From Agrococcus carbonis (GTDB taxonomy: Bacteria > Actinomycetota > Actinomycetes > Actinomycetales > Microbacteriaceae), in assembly GCF_900104705.1 (NCBI RefSeq), contig NZ_LT629734.1:124001-188000 (forward strand): a stretch of DNA of 64,000 bases. Reading direction: 5' to 3'. The notes under the pieces were generated by a model, which did not search any database, had not been told where the DNA came from, and saw only the letters and a program-made list of their open reading frames with translations. Positions 34,213 to 42,760 of the stretch are shown here, piece after piece (the first letter of the stretch is position 1; the number at the start of each line of letters is the position of its first letter). Made by a program: the position numbers and the translations under genes.

Positions 34213-34833
34213 ATGACTGCAGCCGCCCTGCCCCTGCCCCGCCGCACCGTGCTCGCCGACGCGCTCGTCGGGCACCGCACGCTCGTGAAGGACCTGCTCC
34301 TCGTCGCCGCCGGCATCGCCGTCGTCGCGGCGCTCGCGCAGGTCGAGATCCCGATGTGGCCCGTGCCGATCACCGGCCAGACGCTCGGCGTCATGCTCGT
34401 GGCCGCGACGCTCGGCATGCGTCGCGGCATCGCGGCGATGGGCGGCTACATGGCGCTCGGCCTCGCCGGCGCGCCCGTCTTCGCGGGCTTCACGGGGAGC
34501 ATCGCCGCGATCGGCAAGCCGTCGTTCGGCTTCATCATCGGCTTCATCGCCACGGCCGCCGTCGTCGGCTGGCTCGCCGAGCGCCGCTGGGACCGCCGCC
34601 CCGTGCTCGCGATCGCGCTCTTCGGCCTCGCGAGCCTCATCCCCTTCGCCTTCGGCATCCCCTACATGGCCGCCGTGCTCGCCGCGATGGGCGCGCCGGT
34701 CGACCTCGCGGGCGCGCTCGCCGTGGGCTTCGTGCCGTTCATCGTCGGCGGCCTCGTGAAGTGGGCGATCGCCGCCGCGGTGCTCCCCGCCGCGTGGGCG
34801 GGCGTGCGCGCGTTCGAGCGCCGCGCGCGCTGA
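34213..34833 (+). CDS. bioY: biotin transporter BioY (ECF substrate-binding subunit)
   Basis: Membrane substrate-capture protein for biotin. The 206-residue sequence has about six helices and the family motifs VEIPMWPVPITGQTLGVMLVA, GGYMALGLAGAPVFAGF and the GF(I/V)xGF-type FGFIIGFIATA. No bioM/bioN energising subunits are adjacent, so it works alone or with a shared ECF module elsewhere. It is a single gene with a leaderless promoter and a strong terminator 19 bases after the stop. No biotin-protein-ligase operator was recognised. Confidence 0.9.
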   Translation: MTAAALPLPRRTVLADALVGHRTLVKDLLLVAAGIAVVAALAQVEIPMWPVPITGQTLGVMLVAATLGMRRGIAAMGGYMALGLAGAPVFAGFTGSIAAIGKPSFGFIIGFIATAAVVGWLAERRWDRRPVLAIALFGLASLIPFAFGIPYMAAVLAAMGAPVDLAGALAVGFVPFIVGGLVKWAIAAAVLPAAWAGVRAFERRAR

Positions 34834-34851
34834 GCCCCACGACCGACCCGT

Positions 34852-34881
34852 GAGGGGCCCGCGCTCGAGCGCGGGCCCCTC
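34852..34881 (+). terminator. bioY terminator hairpin
   Basis: Perfect 13-base stem (GAGGGGCCCGCGC at 34852-34864, complement at 34869-34881) with loop TCGA, 18 bases after bioY. No T run. Confidence 0.7.
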
Positions 34882-34930
34882 GTCGTCCGCCCCGCATCCG
34901 CTCGTGCACCGCCGCCGACCCGGCAGCGCG

Positions 34931-34936
34931 TAGCGT
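34931..34936 (+). promoter_or_regulatory. leaderless -10 box, DEAD-box helicase gene
   Basis: TAGCGT ending 7 bases before ATG 34944; supports ATG 34944 over the in-frame GTG at 34935. Confidence 0.55.
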
Positions 34937-34943
34937 GGGGACC

Positions 34944-36791
34944 ATGACCGACGAACACGGCGCCCCTGGCGACGACCGCGACCCTGCCGGCGACCGCGAC
35001 GGCGAGGGCAGCGCGTTCGCGAGCCTGGGCCTGCCGCCCGAGATCCTCCGCGCGCTCGACGATGTCGGCTACGAGACGCCGTCGGCGATCCAGGCCGAGA
35101 CGATCCCGCTGCTGCTCGAGGGGCGCGACATCATCGGCCTCGCGCAGACGGGGACGGGCAAGACCGCGGCGTTCGCGCTGCCGGTGCTCGCCGCGATCGA
35201 CGTCGCGCGGCGCGAGCCGCAGGCGCTCGTGCTCACGCCGACCCGTGAGCTCGCGGTACAGGTGTGCGAGGCGTTCGAGCGCTACGCGGCGCACCTCGGC
35301 GGCGTGCACGTGCTGCCGATCTACGGCGGGCAGGGCTACGGCGTGCAGCTCTCGGCGCTGCGCCGCGGCGTGCACGTCGTGGTCGGCACGCCGGGCCGCA
35401 TCATGGACCACCTCGCGAAGGGCACCCTCGACCTCTCGGGCCTCACGCACGTCGTGCTCGACGAGGCCGACGAGATGCTGCGGATGGGCTTCGCGGAGGA
35501 CGTCGACGAGATCCTGCAGCAGACGCCGGAGGACAAGCAGGTCGCGCTCTTCTCGGCAACGATGCCGCGGCAGATCCGCGCCATCTCGCAGCAGCACCTG
35601 CGCGAGCCCGCCGAGGTGACGGTGCGCGGCGGCGCGCAGACCTCGCCGAGCATCACCCAGCGCGCGCTCATGGTGAGCTACCAGCAGAAGCTCGAGGCGC
35701 TCACCCGCGTGCTCGAGGTCGAGCCGTTCGAGGCCGCGATCGTCTTCACGCGCACCCGCGGCGAGACCGAGACGGTCGCCGAGCGGCTGCGGGCGCGGGG
35801 CCACGCCGCCGCCGCGATCTCGGGCGACGTCGCCCAGCCGCAGCGCGAGCGCATCATCGAGCAGCTCCGCTCGGGCGAGCTCGACGTGCTCGTCGCGACC
35901 GATGTCGCCGCCCGCGGCCTCGACGTCGAGCGCATCAGCCACGTCATCAACTACGACCTGCCGATCGACACGGAGTCGTACGTGCATCGGATCGGCCGCA
36001 CGGGCCGCGCGGGCCGCACGGGCGACGCGATCAGCTTCGTGACCGCGCGCGAGCGGCGGATGCTCTCGGCGATCGAGAAGGCGACGCGCGGCACGCTCGC
36101 GATCATGCCGATGCCGAGCGCGGGCGAGGTCAACCAGACGCGGCTCACGCGCTTCGACGACGCGATCACCGCGGCGCTCGAGCAGACCGACCGCATCGAG
36201 GCGTTCCGCGACATCGTCGCCCACTACGTCGCCCACCACGACGCCGAGCAGGAGGACGTCGCGGCGGCCCTCGCCGTCGTCGCGCAGGGCGAGACCCCGC
36301 TGCTGCTCGACGAGGAGGCCGACCGGGCGCTCCAGGCCTCGCGCGCGCCGCGGCCCGAGCGCGAGCGCGCCGACGGCGGCGAGCGGCGCCCGCGCCGCGG
36401 GCCCGCGGACGTGACGACCTACCGCCTCGCGGTCGGCAGCAAGCGCGGCGTCGAACCCCGGCAGATCGTCGGCGCGCTCGCGAACGAGGGCGGGCTCGGG
36501 CGCGACGACTTCGGCCGCATCCAGATCCGCTTCGACTTCACGCTCGTCGAGCTGCCCGAGCTCGACCGCGCGCAGCTCGAGCGGCTCTCGCAGACCCGCA
36601 TCCTCGGCGTGCCCATCGACATCCGCGTCGACACGGGGCGCCGCGAGCCCGGCGAGCGCGGGCGGCAGGACCGGCAGCGCCGGGGCGACCGCGACGGCCG
36701 CGATCGGCCGCAGCGCGCTCGGCCCGATCGCGACCGGTCCGACCGCGACCGCCCGGGCCGCGATCGCCCGGGCCGCGACCGCCGGAGCTAG
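34944..36791 (+). CDS. DEAD-box RNA helicase (CsdA/DeaD-like)
   Basis: ATP-dependent RNA helicase, likely in ribosome assembly or mRNA turnover. In 615 residues: Q motif (ALDDVGYETPSAIQAETIP), Walker A AQTGTGKT, DEAD, SAT, and HRIGRTGRAGRTG in the second RecA domain; after an Arg/Glu-rich linker comes a DbpA-type RNA-binding domain (TYRLAVGSKRGVEPRQIVGA), and then a tail of Arg-Asp-rich repeats (about the last 50 residues). The tail is probably disordered and RNA-binding. Its TAG stop is shared with the convergent oxidoreductase gene. Confidence 0.92.
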   Translation: MTDEHGAPGDDRDPAGDRDGEGSAFASLGLPPEILRALDDVGYETPSAIQAETIPLLLEGRDIIGLAQTGTGKTAAFALPVLAAIDVARREPQALVLTPTRELAVQVCEAFERYAAHLGGVHVLPIYGGQGYGVQLSALRRGVHVVVGTPGRIMDHLAKGTLDLSGLTHVVLDEADEMLRMGFAEDVDEILQQTPEDKQVALFSATMPRQIRAISQQHLREPAEVTVRGGAQTSPSITQRALMVSYQQKLEALTRVLEVEPFEAAIVFTRTRGETETVAERLRARGHAAAAISGDVAQPQRERIIEQLRSGELDVLVATDVAARGLDVERISHVINYDLPIDTESYVHRIGRTGRAGRTGDAISFVTARERRMLSAIEKATRGTLAIMPMPSAGEVNQTRLTRFDDAITAALEQTDRIEAFRDIVAHYVAHHDAEQEDVAAALAVVAQGETPLLLDEEADRALQASRAPRPERERADGGERRPRRGPADVTTYRLAVGSKRGVEPRQIVGALANEGGLGRDDFGRIQIRFDFTLVELPELDRAQLERLSQTRILGVPIDIRVDTGRREPGERGRQDRQRRGDRDGRDRPQRARPDRDRSDRDRPGRDRPGRDRRS

Positions 36792-38047
36792 GCCGTCGCG
36801 CGGCGCGGGTTCCAGGCGCCCTGCGCGACGTCGGGCACGAAGCCCTCGACGTCGACGGGCCAGCGCACAGTCTGCCCCGTCTGGGCCGACTGGTACGCCG
36901 CCATGAGCAGCTCGGCGACCGCGAGGCCGTTGCGCAGCGACTCGAGCGGCTGCTCGCCCCGCAGGAAGCAGCTCGTCACGTGGCGGTTCTCCCCCGTGTA
37001 GCCGTAGGAGACGGCCTCGTCGGAGACGATCGGCATGAGGCCCTGCTCGGCGTTCTGCTTCTCGAGCATGTCCTCGCCCTGCGCCTGCCCGAGCGCTCGC
37101 GAGAGGAAGACGCGCGACTCGGTCGCGAGCGTGTCCGACTGCATCGAGTACTCGGGGCCGAGCAGCTCGAACGAGAGGCGCAGGCCCGCGCCCACGTAGC
37201 TCCACGAGGTCGTGCCCTCGGCGATGACCGTCTCGCCGTCGCCGTTCACGAACTCCCACGCGGCGCGCGCGTAGTCCTCGCTCGGCCGCTCGCGGTAGTC
37301 GGGCGCGCCGGGGTAGAGCTCCATGAGCCGCTCGGCGTAGGCGGGTCGGCCCCACTTGAGGCTCTGGATGCTCGCGGTCACGGAGACGGGCGTGAGCCAG
37401 TCGGAGGGGTCCACGCCGGGCGGCGTCAGCAGGTAGCGGCCCGCCTCGACCGAGTGGCACATCATGTCGCTCAGCACGCCGCCGCCCTGCTTCGCGCCGT
37501 CCCAGAACCACGCCTTGTGCGGTCCGGAGTGCTCCTCGGCGCAGCGCGCGAGGTAGGGCGTGCCGGCGGCCTCGGCGCCTCGGCGCCACACGAGCTCGTG
37601 CGCGCGCGTGATCGACGGCGAGTAGACCTGGTTCTCGAGGTAGGCGTGCAGGAGCCCCGCCGACTCGACGAGCTCGAGGATCTCGCGCGCCTCGGCGACG
37701 GTGCGGCCGAGCGGCTTCTCGATCGCGATGCCGGTCAGGCGTGCGCCGGCGCGCACCTCCTCGACGATCGCCCGCACGACCTCGAGGCGGGAGTCGTTGG
37801 GCGCGAGCACCCACACCGCGTCGACGCGGTCGTCGCGCACGAGCGCGCGCACGTCGGCGTGCACCGCGACGTCGCGCCCGACACCGAGCTCCTCGGCGAT
37901 GCCCGCGAGCCGCGTCGCGCTCTCGGAGGTGCGGGAGGCGACCGCGACGACGTCGCCGTCGCGCACGCCCGCGAACGATCGCACGTGGAACTCGCCGATG
38001 AAGCCGGCGCCGACGATGCCGACGCCGAGCACGGAGCGCTGAGCCAT
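36788..38047 (-). CDS. Gfo/Idh/MocA-family oxidoreductase
   Basis: NAD(P)-dependent sugar or polyol dehydrogenase of 419 residues: N-terminal Rossmann motif GVGIVGAGFIGEFH, the EKP motif (GIAIEKPLGRT), and a C-terminal substrate domain with GGGVLSDMMCHSVEAGRYLL, whose Asp and His fit the catalytic site. It is the last gene after two CUT2 permease genes (34 bases from the nearer stop), so its substrate is probably what that transporter imports. The specific sugar cannot be read from sequence. Confidence 0.85.
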   Translation of the reverse strand: MAQRSVLGVGIVGAGFIGEFHVRSFAGVRDGDVVAVASRTSESATRLAGIAEELGVGRDVAVHADVRALVRDDRVDAVWVLAPNDSRLEVVRAIVEEVRAGARLTGIAIEKPLGRTVAEAREILELVESAGLLHAYLENQVYSPSITRAHELVWRRGAEAAGTPYLARCAEEHSGPHKAWFWDGAKQGGGVLSDMMCHSVEAGRYLLTPPGVDPSDWLTPVSVTASIQSLKWGRPAYAERLMELYPGAPDYRERPSEDYARAAWEFVNGDGETVIAEGTTSWSYVGAGLRLSFELLGPEYSMQSDTLATESRVFLSRALGQAQGEDMLEKQNAEQGLMPIVSDEAVSYGYTGENRHVTSCFLRGEQPLESLRNGLAVAELLMAAYQSAQTGQTVRWPVDVEGFVPDVAQGAWNPRRATA

Positions 38048-38081
38048 GGTGGGGATCCCTTCGATCAGGTGAGCGGCGCCG

Positions 38082-39071
38082 TCAGGCCCGCAGCCGGCGC
38101 TGGCGGCCGTAGACGGCCAGCAGCGCGATGAGCACGACGCCCTGCACGACGGTGCGCGCCCACTCGGGCATGCTGAGGGTCGTGAGGAGGCTGGTGAGGA
38201 CGGTGAGCACGATCGCCCCGATCGCGCTGCCGAGGTAGCCGCCGACGCCGCCCGAGACGAGCGTGCCGCCGATGATGACCGCGGCGATCGACGGGAGCGT
38301 GAGGTCGTCGGCGAGGCTCAGGAACACCTGCTGCGAGTAGCCGACCATCGCGATGCCGCCGAGGGCCGCGAAGACCGAGCACAGGACGTAGGCGACGACG
38401 AGCGTGCGCCCGACCGGCACGCCCGAGAGGCGCGACGCCTCGCGGCTCGAGCCGACGGCGTAGAGCTGGGCGCCGAAGGTCGTGCGGCGCAGCAGGAGCG
38501 TCACGAGCACGGCGAGCACCGCCCAGACGAGCAGGATGCCGGGGACGCCGAGCACGTCGCGCCCGTTGACGAGCTGCACGAGCGCCGGGGCGGCGCGGCC
38601 GTCCGCGACGCCGCCGGTGACGACGAGCACGAGCCCGCTCACGACGCCGAGCATGCCGAGCGTCATGACGAAGGGCGGGATGCGCAGCAGCACGATGCCG
38701 AGGCCGTTCGTCAGGCCGATGAGGGCCGCGACCCCGATGGCGAGCAGCACGCCCGGCACGAGCAGCGCATCCGACCCGTTCATCGTGCGGCTCGCGAGGA
38801 TCGCGGCGAGCGTCGCGGTCACGCCGACCGAGAGGTCGATGCCCTCGCCGCCCGAGAGCACGACGATCGTCTGCCCGATGGCGATGATGCCGAGGAACGA
38901 GGCGACCCGCAGCATGTTCACGATCTGGTCGGGAGCGGCGAAGCCGGGCTTCAGCACGCCGCCGATGACGACCAGGAGGACGGCGATGAGCGCCGCGATG
39001 ACGACGGGGTCGCGGAGCAGGCGCGCGGCGCGGCTCGCGACGGGCGCGGTCGCGAGGTCGGTGCGGCTCAT
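38082..39071 (-). CDS. sugar ABC transporter permease (CUT2/RbsC type), second
   Basis: Membrane subunit of a ribose-type importer. The 329-residue protein has 8-10 helices, the SGGEGIDLSVG segment and GGTLVSGGVGGYLGSAIGA (EAA-like loop region). It overlaps the preceding permease gene by four bases (ATGA). Two different permease genes in one operon suggest a heterodimeric channel. Confidence 0.88.
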   Translation of the reverse strand: MSRTDLATAPVASRAARLLRDPVVIAALIAVLLVVIGGVLKPGFAAPDQIVNMLRVASFLGIIAIGQTIVVLSGGEGIDLSVGVTATLAAILASRTMNGSDALLVPGVLLAIGVAALIGLTNGLGIVLLRIPPFVMTLGMLGVVSGLVLVVTGGVADGRAAPALVQLVNGRDVLGVPGILLVWAVLAVLVTLLLRRTTFGAQLYAVGSSREASRLSGVPVGRTLVVAYVLCSVFAALGGIAMVGYSQQVFLSLADDLTLPSIAAVIIGGTLVSGGVGGYLGSAIGAIVLTVLTSLLTTLSMPEWARTVVQGVVLIALLAVYGRQRRLRA

Positions 39072-40054
39072 CGCTGCCTCCTCGGTGCGCCGAGGGCGCT
39101 CAGGGCGAGCGCGAGGATGACGACGAGCCCGGAGGCGAGCGCTCGCCACGAGGTGGGCAGGCCGATCGAGAAGAGGATGGTCGAGGCGAGCGAGAGCGTG
39201 ATGGCGCCCGCGATCGCGCCGATCGGCGAGCCGATGCCGCCGCGCAGCGCGATGCCGCCGATGACGACCGCCGCGATGCTGTTGAGCGCGAGGTCGCCGC
39301 CGATGAACGGGTCGCCGGAGCCCGCGTTGCCGAGCACCGCCATCGCCGCGATGCCGCACACGCCGCCGCAGATCGCGTAGGAGGCGAGCTGCGCGCCGGC
39401 GACGGGCACGAGCGACGCGAAGGCGGCCGCGGGCCCGCCGCCTGTCGCGCGGATGTGCCGCATGATGCGCAGCCGGCGCACGACGAGCCAGCCGAGCGCG
39501 ACGGCGACGACGAGCAGCAGCGAGACCGGCACCGTGGCGACGGCCTGCCGGAACGTGCCGGTGAGCACCGCGGGCACCGTGCCGCCGGGGGTCGGCAGCA
39601 CGAGGAGCGCGAGGCCCGAGAAGACGGATGCGGTGGCGAAGGTCGCGATGAGCGGCTGCAGTCGCAGCCGGCTCACGATGAGGCCGTTGACGATGCCGCA
39701 CGCGAGGCCGGTGCCGATCGCCGCGGCGAACCCGACGAGCGCGAGCCCGTCGCTGCCCTGCATGACCTGCACGGCGACGACGCTCGAGAGCGCGACGATC
39801 GCGCCCGCGGAGAGGTCGAGCCCGCCGCCGATCACGACGACCGCCTGCGCGACCGCGACGAGCACGAGCGGCAGGAAGGTCGCGAACGTCGACGCGATGC
39901 CGTAGGGGGTGGTGATGCCCGGCTGCAGCACGACCGCGAGCACGACCGCGGCGACGAGCAGGCCGGCGGTCGCCCACGAGGCGACGCGGACCCGTCCGAG
40001 GCGCTCGCCGATGGGCGTGCGCTCGTCGACGGGCGGGGGCGCGGTGGCGGTCAT
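39068..40054 (-). CDS. sugar ABC transporter permease (CUT2/RbsC type), first
   Basis: Membrane subunit of the same importer, 328 residues, with IGGGLDLSAGAIVALSSV near residue 77 and GGIALRGGIGSPIGAIAGA in the cytoplasmic coupling loop. Helix pattern as in RbsC. It overlaps the ATPase gene upstream and the second permease gene downstream by four bases each, so stoichiometric coupled translation is expected. Confidence 0.88.
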   Translation of the reverse strand: MTATAPPPVDERTPIGERLGRVRVASWATAGLLVAAVVLAVVLQPGITTPYGIASTFATFLPLVLVAVAQAVVVIGGGLDLSAGAIVALSSVVAVQVMQGSDGLALVGFAAAIGTGLACGIVNGLIVSRLRLQPLIATFATASVFSGLALLVLPTPGGTVPAVLTGTFRQAVATVPVSLLLVVAVALGWLVVRRLRIMRHIRATGGGPAAAFASLVPVAGAQLASYAICGGVCGIAAMAVLGNAGSGDPFIGGDLALNSIAAVVIGGIALRGGIGSPIGAIAGAITLSLASTILFSIGLPTSWRALASGLVVILALALSALGAPRRQR

Positions 40055-41595
40055 GCGGCGTCCTCCGCGGTGCGCTCCCCCGGCGCGTGCTGCGAGCCCG
40101 CGCCGATCCGCAGCGCGGCCTCGACGAGCCGCTGCTCGGTGATCTCGTCGCCGACGAGCTCGGCGTGGATCGCGCCCTCGAACATGACGAGCACGCGGTC
40201 GCACACGGTCACGAGCTCGCGATCCTCGCTCGAGTTGATGACGACGGTCGCGCCCTCGTCGGCGAGGCGCCGGATGATGCGGTAGATCTCCGCCTTCGCG
40301 CCGACGTCGACGCCCTTCGTCGGGTCGTCGAGCAGCACGACGCCGGGCTCGGTGAGCAGCCACTTGCCGAAGACGACCTTCTGCGCGTTGCCGCCCGAGA
40401 GGCTCGAGACGGGATCGCCGAGATCGCCGAGCTTGATGGCGAGCGCGTCGACCATCGAGCGGGCGGCGGCGCGCTCCCCGGCGGCGCGCAGCACACCCGC
40501 GCGGCTGCGACGGCCGATGCTCGCGATCGCGAGGTTCTCCTGGATCGAGCGCGGCGGGAGCGTGCCCTGGGTGCCGCGGTCGCCGGGCACGAGCGCGATG
40601 CCTCGCGCGGCGGCCGCGCGCGGGGAGGCGAGGCGCACGGGGGCGCCGTCGACCTCGACCTCGCCCGTCGCCGCGGTCGCGCCGAACAGCGCGAGCAGCA
40701 GCTCCGACTGCCCCTGGCCCTGGAGGCCGCCGAGGCCCACGATCTCGCCTGCGCGCGCCTGCATCCGCACCCCCCGCAGGCGGCCGCCCGCGAGGTCGCG
40801 GACCTCGAGGCGGACGCGCCCGGAGGGTCGCTCGCCGTGGTCGCGCTCGACGGCCTGCACGTCGCCGACCATGAGGCGCACGAGCGCGTCGGGCTGCACG
40901 CCCGCGATCGGGGTCTCGGCGACCGTCTCGCCCGAGCGCAGGATCGTCGCGCGGTCGCACAGGTCGGTGATCTCGTCGAGCCGGTGGGAGACGAACAGGA
41001 TGCTCGCGCCGGCGTGGCGCAGCTCGCGCACGATCTCGAAGACGACGGCCACCTGGTCGCGGTGCAGCGACGCGGTCGCCTCGTCGAGCAGCAGGATGCG
41101 CGGCTCGCGCAGCAGCGCCTTGCCGATCTCGACGAGCTGCTGCTGGCCGGGCGCGAGCTCGCGCACGGGCTGGTCGGCGCGCACGTCACCGAGCGCCGGC
41201 CCGAGCCGCTCGAGCACCGGGCCCACCCGGCGGCGCGCCGCGCGGTCGGAGAGGAAGCCGGCGCGGCCCGGCTCCTGCCCGAGCACGAGGTTCTCCCCCA
41301 CCGTGAGCTCGGGGATGAGGCTCAGCTGCTGGTAGACGGCGGCGATGCCGAGCCGCGCGGCCGCCCGCGGCGAGCCGATGCGCACCGGAGCGCCGTCGAT
41401 CTCGATCTCTGCGGCGTCAGGGCGCACCGAGCCCGCGAGCACCTTGCCGAGCGTGGACTTGCCGGAGCCGTTCGGCCCCAGCAGCCCGTGGACCTCGCCG
41501 CCCGCGGCCGTCAGGCTCGCACCCTGGAGCGCGCGCACACCGCCGTAGCGCTTGCGCACGCCCGTGAGGCGCACGAGCGGCGAGGTCTCGGTCAT
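40051..41595 (-). CDS. sugar ABC transporter ATP-binding protein (CUT2, tandem)
   Basis: Energising subunit with two ABC domains in 514 residues. Domain 1 has Walker A GPNGSGKST, signature-position LAPGQQQLVEIGKALL and Walker B ILLLDEATASL. Domain 2 has a degenerate P-loop (GLQGQGQSEL), intact LSGGNAQK and VVLLDDPTKGVD. One active and one weakened site is the normal CUT2 (RbsA) arrangement. It starts 10 bases after the binding-protein gene. Confidence 0.9.
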   Translation of the reverse strand: MTETSPLVRLTGVRKRYGGVRALQGASLTAAGGEVHGLLGPNGSGKSTLGKVLAGSVRPDAAEIEIDGAPVRIGSPRAAARLGIAAVYQQLSLIPELTVGENLVLGQEPGRAGFLSDRAARRRVGPVLERLGPALGDVRADQPVRELAPGQQQLVEIGKALLREPRILLLDEATASLHRDQVAVVFEIVRELRHAGASILFVSHRLDEITDLCDRATILRSGETVAETPIAGVQPDALVRLMVGDVQAVERDHGERPSGRVRLEVRDLAGGRLRGVRMQARAGEIVGLGGLQGQGQSELLLALFGATAATGEVEVDGAPVRLASPRAAAARGIALVPGDRGTQGTLPPRSIQENLAIASIGRRSRAGVLRAAGERAAARSMVDALAIKLGDLGDPVSSLSGGNAQKVVFGKWLLTEPGVVLLDDPTKGVDVGAKAEIYRIIRRLADEGATVVINSSEDRELVTVCDRVLVMFEGAIHAELVGDEITEQRLVEAALRIGAGSQHAPGERTAEDAA

Positions 41596-41605
41596 CGTCG
41601 GTCTC

Positions 41606-42673
41606 CTACTGGAAGAAGCGCTGCACGTCGTCGCGCGAGAGCACGGAGTCGAGCACGTAGGTGTCGGGCTCGCCCTCGACCTCGGCCCAGACCTCGTCGA
41701 AGTTCGCGCTCGTGACGGGCTCTTCGAGCTCGAGCACGATGTCGTGCCCGTTCTCGAGCTGCGCCTCGTCGAGCTCCTGGCCCTGCAGCATCGCCATCGC
41801 GATGTGCAGCGCCGTCGCGCCGGTGCCGGGAGGGTTCACGACGCCGATCGACTCGAAGCCGTCGCCCTGCTCGCTCCACAGCCGCAGGAACCCGTTGCGG
41901 GCCTCGCCCGACATCACGATCTCGTCCTGCTTCTCGGCGGCGATGAGCGCCTGGAGCACACCGAGGGCCATGCCGTCCTGCGTCCACACGCCGTCGATGT
42001 CGGGGTAGGTCGCGAGCAGGTTCGCCATCTGCTGCTGGCCTGTGGCCTGGTCCCAGCCGCCGTCGGCGGTCGTGAGCACCTCGACGCCCGCGTCTTCGAA
42101 CACCGCCTCGGCCGCGCCCCAGCGCGCCTCGTTGGCCGGGTGGCCCGAGATGCCGTTGACGGCGACGATGCTGCCGCCCTCGCCCACCTGCTCGGCGAGC
42201 CACTCGGCGCTCGTCTCCGCCCAGAGGGCCTGGTCGATGCCGACGTTGATGACGCTCTCGGCCGTGACGGCCTGGTCGATCGCGAAGACGTGGATGCCCT
42301 GGTCAGTCGCCTCCTGGAACACCTGGTCGAGCGCAGAGCCGGAGTTCGGGTCGACGATGATGGCGTCGACGCCGGCGTTGATGAGGTTGCGGACCTGCTG
42401 GATCTGGCCGTTGACGTCGGTGTCGGCGTTCTCGAGCACGAGGTCCTCGAGCAGGCCCTCGTCCTGGTACTCGGACGCGGCCTCCTCGATGTCGGCGATC
42501 ATCTGGGTGCGGTACTCCGAGCCGACGAAGCCGTTGCTGACGCCGATCGTGAAGGGGCCGGCCGCCTCCCCCTCGGAGCCGCTGGGGGCGGGCTCGTTCG
42601 AGACGGTCGAGCAGCCCGCGACGACGAGAGCCGCCGTCGCCACCGCTGCGAGACCGAGTGCGCGCTGTCGCAT
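41606..42673 (-). CDS. sugar-binding lipoprotein of CUT2 ABC transporter
   Basis: Captures the substrate outside the membrane. The 355-residue precursor has a signal peptide with lipobox VVAGC and lipid acceptor Cys21, then a ribose-binding type-1 periplasmic fold (IGVSNGFVGSEYRTQM, VDAIIVDPNSGSALD, WTQDGMALGVLQAL). ATG 42673 is chosen because AAGGAGG stands 7 bases before it. It opens the transporter operon; a near-perfect palindrome in its leader is a candidate repressor site. Confidence 0.9.
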   Translation of the reverse strand: MRQRALGLAAVATAALVVAGCSTVSNEPAPSGSEGEAAGPFTIGVSNGFVGSEYRTQMIADIEEAASEYQDEGLLEDLVLENADTDVNGQIQQVRNLINAGVDAIIVDPNSGSALDQVFQEATDQGIHVFAIDQAVTAESVINVGIDQALWAETSAEWLAEQVGEGGSIVAVNGISGHPANEARWGAAEAVFEDAGVEVLTTADGGWDQATGQQQMANLLATYPDIDGVWTQDGMALGVLQALIAAEKQDEIVMSGEARNGFLRLWSEQGDGFESIGVVNPPGTGATALHIAMAMLQGQELDEAQLENGHDIVLELEEPVTSANFDEVWAEVEGEPDTYVLDSVLSRDDVQRFFQ

Positions 42674-42703
42674 GTCGATGCCTCCTTGCATCTGAGCCTG
42701 CAC

Positions 42704-42724
42704 TTTCACGCAGACTGCGAGAAA
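42704..42724. promoter_or_regulatory. palindromic candidate operator for the sugar operon
   Basis: The 21-base sequence TTTCACGCAG-A-CTGCGAGAAA pairs at 9 of 10 positions around its centre at 42714. It lies 31 bases before the binding-protein start and between it and the ROK regulator gene, so it is a good candidate site for that repressor or another regulator. Confidence 0.5.
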
Positions 42725-42760
42725 TGATGGGGACAGTCTGGCACGCCGGAGGCGACGCGG

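Noticed and set aside
36640..36791. Frameshifted or corrupt helicase C-terminus
   Set aside because: The repeat-rich Arg-Asp tail is in frame, ends at a proper TAG, and such tails are common on DEAD-box proteins.
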